Shown here: one piece after another, positions 59,216 through 62,618 of the stretch | Numbering within the stretch: position 1 is the first letter of the stretch | Layout of the letters: the number at the start of each line of letters is the position of its first letter | Assembly: GCF_002873135.1 (NCBI RefSeq) | Contig: NZ_MCVI01000061.1 | Coordinates: forward strand, 1-62,618 | Direction of reading: 5' to 3' | DNA: 62,618 nt | DNA from: Shewanella sp. 10N.286.48.A6 | Lineage (GTDB): Bacteria > Pseudomonadota > Gammaproteobacteria > Enterobacterales > Shewanellaceae | Notes under the pieces: generated by a model | Database searches by the model: none | Told to the model about the DNA's origin: nothing | What the model saw: only the letters and a program-made list of their open reading frames with translations | Program-made: the position numbers and the translations under genes

Positions 59216-59404
59216 GAAAAAGCCCCAGTAATATCGAAGTTACCCAATATATACAATGCACTATAAATACGCCATGGTGTTGCGATACGGTTCAAGAAAT
59301 CACACATTGGCAAACAATTAATGACATGTACCAAAATACGTCACTTATGAACATTTATTTAGTGCTGTAAAATTTCAGCATAATAATAGATATGGTGTAT
59401 CTTT
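59216..59404. promoter_or_regulatory. Divergent promoter region of the island
   Basis: A 189-base gap between the HEPN gene and the ADP-ribosylglycohydrolase gene must hold both promoters. On the minus strand a TATATT-like -10 lies near 59247; on the plus strand CATAATAAT lies near 59380. A repressor site would be expected here, but no convincing palindrome was found. Confidence 0.45.
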
Positions 59405-60721
59405 ATGAATGATCAGTCGCAATCGCAAGAAAAACGTCAACTGATGCTAGATAGAGCTCAAGGCTCAATGGTCGGCCTAGCTTTAGGTGACGCCTTAGGG
59501 ACAACTCTAGAATTTAAAACCAAAGACAGCTATCAGCCCATTACTGATATGAATGGTGGCGGACCTTTCTCATTGAATGCTGGGGAATGGACTGATGACA
59601 CCTCAATGATGCTGTGTTTAGCTGAAAGCTTGTTAGCAACAGGTAAGCATGATCCTAAGGATCAAATACAGCGATATTTATCTTGGTGGAAAGAAGGTCA
59701 TAACTCAGTTAATGGCCAATGTTTTGATATTGGTAATACTGTTAGTGATGCACTAACGAAATACCAATTTGATAATGTTGCCAATGCGGGTTCCTCTGAT
59801 GAATACAGTGCTGGGAATGGAAGTTTGATGCGCCTTGCACCCATCCCCATTTTTTATTCTTCTTACAGACATGTTTCCGAACAGAACGTTATAAAAATTG
59901 CAGGAGAAAGCTCGCTTACTACCCATGCAGAACAAAGAACCATTGAAAGTTGCCAGATAATGGCTTGGCTTCTTTATCAAATTTACAACTCAAGTCATTG
60001 TGTATCAGACAAAACTGACTTGTTTAATCGATTATCCACACACTGGAGCTCATGCGATATCCACCCGAACCTTAAAAAGGTCATCCAAGGATCATTTTTA
60101 ACTAAGACTAGAGCACAAATTCGCGGTTCTGGCTTTGTTGTTCATTCTTTAGAGGCCGCTTTATGGGCATTTGCAAATAGTACGGACTTTCGGGACGGTG
60201 CGCTGTTAGCTGCGAATTTAGGGGAAGATGCAGATACAACAGCCGCAATATATGGCCAACTAGCCGGGGCATATTACGGCTATAGTCAACTGCCTACAGA
60301 TTGGCTAAGCAAACTGGCATTGCACGATAAAATCAAAGAGTATGCAACTCTGCTTGTTAATGCCCCCAAGCAAGAAGATTTATCAAGTTTTGAAGATAAG
60401 GTCATAACCCAACCTAAAAACTCCTGTAATCGGTTAATTTACCAAGCACTATATGATCACAACTTTATATTACAAGATTACCCTTGGATGGATTACCCCA
60501 ATCGACATTTGCTTACATCTAGCAATTATCAACAGCCACAATACAATGGTGATCAAAGAAAAGCATTAATAGAAAGCTTAACTTTTATCCAGTGTTTTCA
60601 ACTCATAACAACCGTGATACGAGCAGACAGGTTCAATGAAGGAATATGGCGTCGGTTTCAAGAAGATGGCTCACTCAAGCTTTGGCTAAAGCAATTACAT
60701 TTATTTATTGAAAACCAATAG
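59405..60721 (+). CDS. ADP-ribosylglycohydrolase with extra C-terminal domain (DUF6508-like)
   Basis: A 438-residue protein. The ARH/DraG fold spans about 15-320: VGLALGDALGTTLEF, EWTDDTSMMLCLAES (metal-binding Thr-Asp-Asp) and LGEDADTTAAIYGQLAG (second metal site) are intact, so hydrolysis of ADP-ribose from a protein or nucleic acid is likely. The last ~110 residues (WMDYPNRHLL to FNEGIWRRFQEDGSL) resemble the DUF6508 domain fused to some ARH proteins. A weak GGTG site precedes the ATG. It is the first gene of the + strand arm. Confidence 0.85.
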   Translation: MNDQSQSQEKRQLMLDRAQGSMVGLALGDALGTTLEFKTKDSYQPITDMNGGGPFSLNAGEWTDDTSMMLCLAESLLATGKHDPKDQIQRYLSWWKEGHNSVNGQCFDIGNTVSDALTKYQFDNVANAGSSDEYSAGNGSLMRLAPIPIFYSSYRHVSEQNVIKIAGESSLTTHAEQRTIESCQIMAWLLYQIYNSSHCVSDKTDLFNRLSTHWSSCDIHPNLKKVIQGSFLTKTRAQIRGSGFVVHSLEAALWAFANSTDFRDGALLAANLGEDADTTAAIYGQLAGAYYGYSQLPTDWLSKLALHDKIKEYATLLVNAPKQEDLSSFEDKVITQPKNSCNRLIYQALYDHNFILQDYPWMDYPNRHLLTSSNYQQPQYNGDQRKALIESLTFIQCFQLITTVIRADRFNEGIWRRFQEDGSLKLWLKQLHLFIENQ

Positions 60722-60792
60722 AAATCACTAAAAAATATTTTTATCTAGGCAATAATTTACCGAATAATTTAATAATAAAAACAGGGCCAAAA

Positions 60793-61374
60793 ATGGATTA
60801 TCAAGTTGAAAGTTTTTACGCAAACATTACATTAAACGACGTTCAGTTAGCTGCAGTATATTACCCAATTTTAATTGATCTCGCCCGCCATAAACACTGT
60901 TTAACATACGGTGAGTTAGTGCAACGAGCTAAAGATCTTCACCCAGAAAAAGAGTATGTACAAAGAGCAATTCCTGTTTCGGCAGGCCGTAAACTAGATG
61001 TTGTTCGTATTTTTACTTCTGAAAGAAACCTGCCAGATGCAACATCACTCATTATTAACAAGACAGCTGGTGAATGTGGAAGCGGTATGACTGATAATTT
61101 TGATCCTAAACAACTACGCGAAGACGTATTTAATTATGATTGGTCAAATGTATCAAATGAATTCGATCTGTATATTGAAACGGCTGAAAAAAATTCAACA
61201 CCACCCGTTAAAATAAAGCGTGTAGACGCCATGAAAATGACTTTGGATTACTACAAAGCACATCAAGCGGCGCTACCTAAAGCTATTTCATCACATCGTG
61301 ATGATATTATTGCGCTCATTCTAGAAGGTTACGACACTGAAAGAGCCTTTAAAATGGTTAGTGAAAACCTTTAA
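60793..61374 (+). CDS. Conserved hypothetical protein
   Basis: A 193-residue soluble protein. I cannot name a family, though the middle (SAGRKLDVVRIFTSERNLPD, then NKTAGECGSGM and FDPKQLREDVFNYDW) looks strongly conserved, as in proteins that recur in accessory regions. The N-terminal LTYGELVQRAKDLHP resembles a small winged helix. AGGG lies before the ATG. It follows the ADP-ribosylglycohydrolase gene by 71 bases on the same strand. Confidence 0.78.
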   Translation: MDYQVESFYANITLNDVQLAAVYYPILIDLARHKHCLTYGELVQRAKDLHPEKEYVQRAIPVSAGRKLDVVRIFTSERNLPDATSLIINKTAGECGSGMTDNFDPKQLREDVFNYDWSNVSNEFDLYIETAEKNSTPPVKIKRVDAMKMTLDYYKAHQAALPKAISSHRDDIIALILEGYDTERAFKMVSENL

Positions 61375-61385
61375 TTTATTGTATT

Positions 61386-61409
61386 AGGCGGGGCTATATG
61401 CCCTCGCCT
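61386..61409 (+). other. GC-rich stem-loop between two island genes
   Basis: AGGCGGGGC pairs with GCCC-T-CGCCT around a TATAT loop, with one bulged T. No T run follows. It may affect mRNA stability or limit read-through into the next gene. Confidence 0.5.
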
Positions 61410-61444
61410 CATCGAGTGCTAATTGCAAACGTGAAGAAGTAAAC

Positions 61445-62488
61445 ATGATGAAACAGACTAATTTGAGTGATAGTGCAAAAAAAATATGTGACTCACTATG
61501 GATCATGTATTGCGTTAAATACCCGCTATTAGAGCATCGCATCCCGACCATCTTGTTTCATACTTCCATATACCAAACTTTAGCAAATCATAAATCTGTT
61601 ACTGGCAGTAGCGGTAGAGTTTTACAAGAAGACCTTTTATGTTCTTTCGAATCTTGGTATCCAAATATTCACCAGGCAAGAAATGTTGATTGGATTGACT
61701 TGTCATTTGAGTTAGTTGAGTACATACAAAAGCTAACCGGTGATTATAGTTATGGCTTTGCGGACAATGGTGACTTCATTAGAGGTATTAAAGCAGATAA
61801 CTGGCAAACTAGTATTAATGAGCAGCTGTTTCTATCGCTATCAGTCCCAGACATCAAGAACACTCAAGTTACAAACCAAAGCCAGGAAATAAAACGACAA
61901 CTCACCAACGCTTTATCACGTTTTATTCCTAAAACATCAGATAACTGCATGGCGGTTGATAATGCTATTTATACGTTGCTGATTGAAGATGTATCTGCAC
62001 TACTTTTGAATCAAGCCCAAGCGGATCAAACAATATCTAAAGATGAGCGGTTAGCCGCATACCTCTATTGCTTTCAAGACGCTGTGCTAGCGGGCATACA
62101 TTCTAAAGAAGCTTGCACCCGATTGGCATTTTCACTAATCAATATTGTTCACGATATCTATTTACGAGGGATGCCTCCACAACCAATGAATGTAGTTTTT
62201 CAGCTTGGTTTTAATCACCCCAAAGCTGTAATAAGTCAATTTAATAAACTCGCATTACTTTTAGATGGACAGACTTACACAATCAATACAGAACATATTG
62301 AAGATGAACTGATTGTGAATATTTGGCGGTATCCAAATATGGAAGCAACAATGCAAAAGATTGTGATTAATAAAAATGGTGAGTATTGTATAAACCTAAG
62401 AAGTGCTCATGAGTTAGTTGAACTAGATGCTGATGACGTTATTAATCATTTAGCTGATGACACTGACCCTATAGCAGATTCTGTGTAG
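61445..62488 (+). CDS. Hypothetical protein of the island
   Basis: A 347-residue soluble protein with no signal peptide or membrane segment and no motif I recognise. It is helical in the first two thirds (for example DERLAAYLYCFQDAVLAGIH and RLAFSLINIVHDIYLRGM); the C-terminal third alternates like beta strands and ends acidic (ELDADDVINHLADDTDPIAD). GAAGAAG lies before the two ATG codons. It is the third gene of the + strand arm. The function is unknown; context suggests an accessory role. Confidence 0.72.
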   Translation: MMKQTNLSDSAKKICDSLWIMYCVKYPLLEHRIPTILFHTSIYQTLANHKSVTGSSGRVLQEDLLCSFESWYPNIHQARNVDWIDLSFELVEYIQKLTGDYSYGFADNGDFIRGIKADNWQTSINEQLFLSLSVPDIKNTQVTNQSQEIKRQLTNALSRFIPKTSDNCMAVDNAIYTLLIEDVSALLLNQAQADQTISKDERLAAYLYCFQDAVLAGIHSKEACTRLAFSLINIVHDIYLRGMPPQPMNVVFQLGFNHPKAVISQFNKLALLLDGQTYTINTEHIEDELIVNIWRYPNMEATMQKIVINKNGEYCINLRSAHELVELDADDVINHLADDTDPIADSV

Positions 62489-62618
62489 CACCTAATGTCA
62501 CATCACCTAGACCTACATCATTTACTTCGTCAAATGCATTTAAAGATATTGAGTTCACATCATTAATTGGTTTGTTGAACGAAGCCGCTCTGCGGCAGAA
62601 AGATAAAAGCTCACCTTT
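62489..62618. other. End of window, no assigned gene
   Basis: One + strand frame stays open to the window end (reading FKDIEFTSLIGLLNEAALRQ) but has no ATG or GTG start with a ribosome site here. It may be the beginning of a gene continuing to the right or a decayed end. Confidence 0.35.

Noticed and set aside
62496..62567. A 23-codon frame starting at ATG after the last gene
   Set aside because: It is His/Leu-rich with no ribosome site and stops quickly. Chance is the simplest explanation.

Overview
The window reads as a chromosomal segment of a marine gammaproteobacterium of the Shewanella type. The main reasons are a pfaABCD long-chain polyunsaturated fatty acid (EPA-type) synthase locus, a cysD-cysN-SLC13-cysC order, a rhodanese-fused persulfide reductase and a GlyGly-CTERM protein tail. 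The genus is inferred from gene content, not from a marker gene. No rRNA, tRNA or CRISPR array was found.

Layout. 1-13467: the 3' part of pfaA, then pfaB, pfaC, pfaD and a small CxxC protein, all on the + strand. pfaA/pfaB and pfaB/pfaC overlap by 4 bases with non-ATG starts. 13468-18178: a small Cys-rich protein, a persulfide reductase divergent from a split YeeE/YedE sulfur transporter, and an Lgt homologue. 18459-31724: ordinary single genes (isochorismatase-fold hydrolase, CotH lipoprotein, Aer-like chemoreceptor, DMT exporter, CBS protein, diguanylate cyclase, FAH hydrolase, DTGA-type protease family, DUF2461, EptA, Omp85-like barrel), with an IS3 OrfA remnant between them. 31918-38721: an RNA methyltransferase, then sulfate activation and uptake (cysD, cysN, SLC13 permease, cysC on the - strand) with a GNAT remnant at its end. 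39115-44393: the complete dTDP-rhamnose operon rfbBADC in overlapping - strand genes, then glmM. 44668-48117: an IS3 OrfB remnant abutting a decayed subtilisin-like protease with two frameshifts. 48466-51946: a 39-residue membrane protein, UDP-glucuronate epimerase, UDP-glucose dehydrogenase and a 5'-truncated sugar aminotransferase.

52127-62488 is an accessory island. On the - strand lie a metallophosphoesterase and, after a decayed gap, a six-gene run: HEPN protein, WYL-type regulator, SGNH hydrolase, orphan HsdS-like protein, acidic unknown protein and YqiA-like hydrolase. Divergent on the + strand are an ADP-ribosylglycohydrolase with an extra C-terminal domain and two unknown proteins. 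A WYL regulator of the BrxR/CapW layout beside a HEPN protein with an intact R-x4-H motif, facing an ADP-ribosyl hydrolase, is the best candidate for an undescribed, defence-like system here.

Functional links. The pfa genes form one lipid-building machine. Sulfur is handled twice: persulfide/thiosulfate (14376-17245) and assimilatory sulfate activation (33747-38721). The rfb, glmM, ugd and epimerase genes supply sugar nucleotides for surface polysaccharide, yet no glycosyltransferase is present, and the neighbouring protease and aminotransferase are broken. This suggests a polysaccharide locus reduced by rearrangement.
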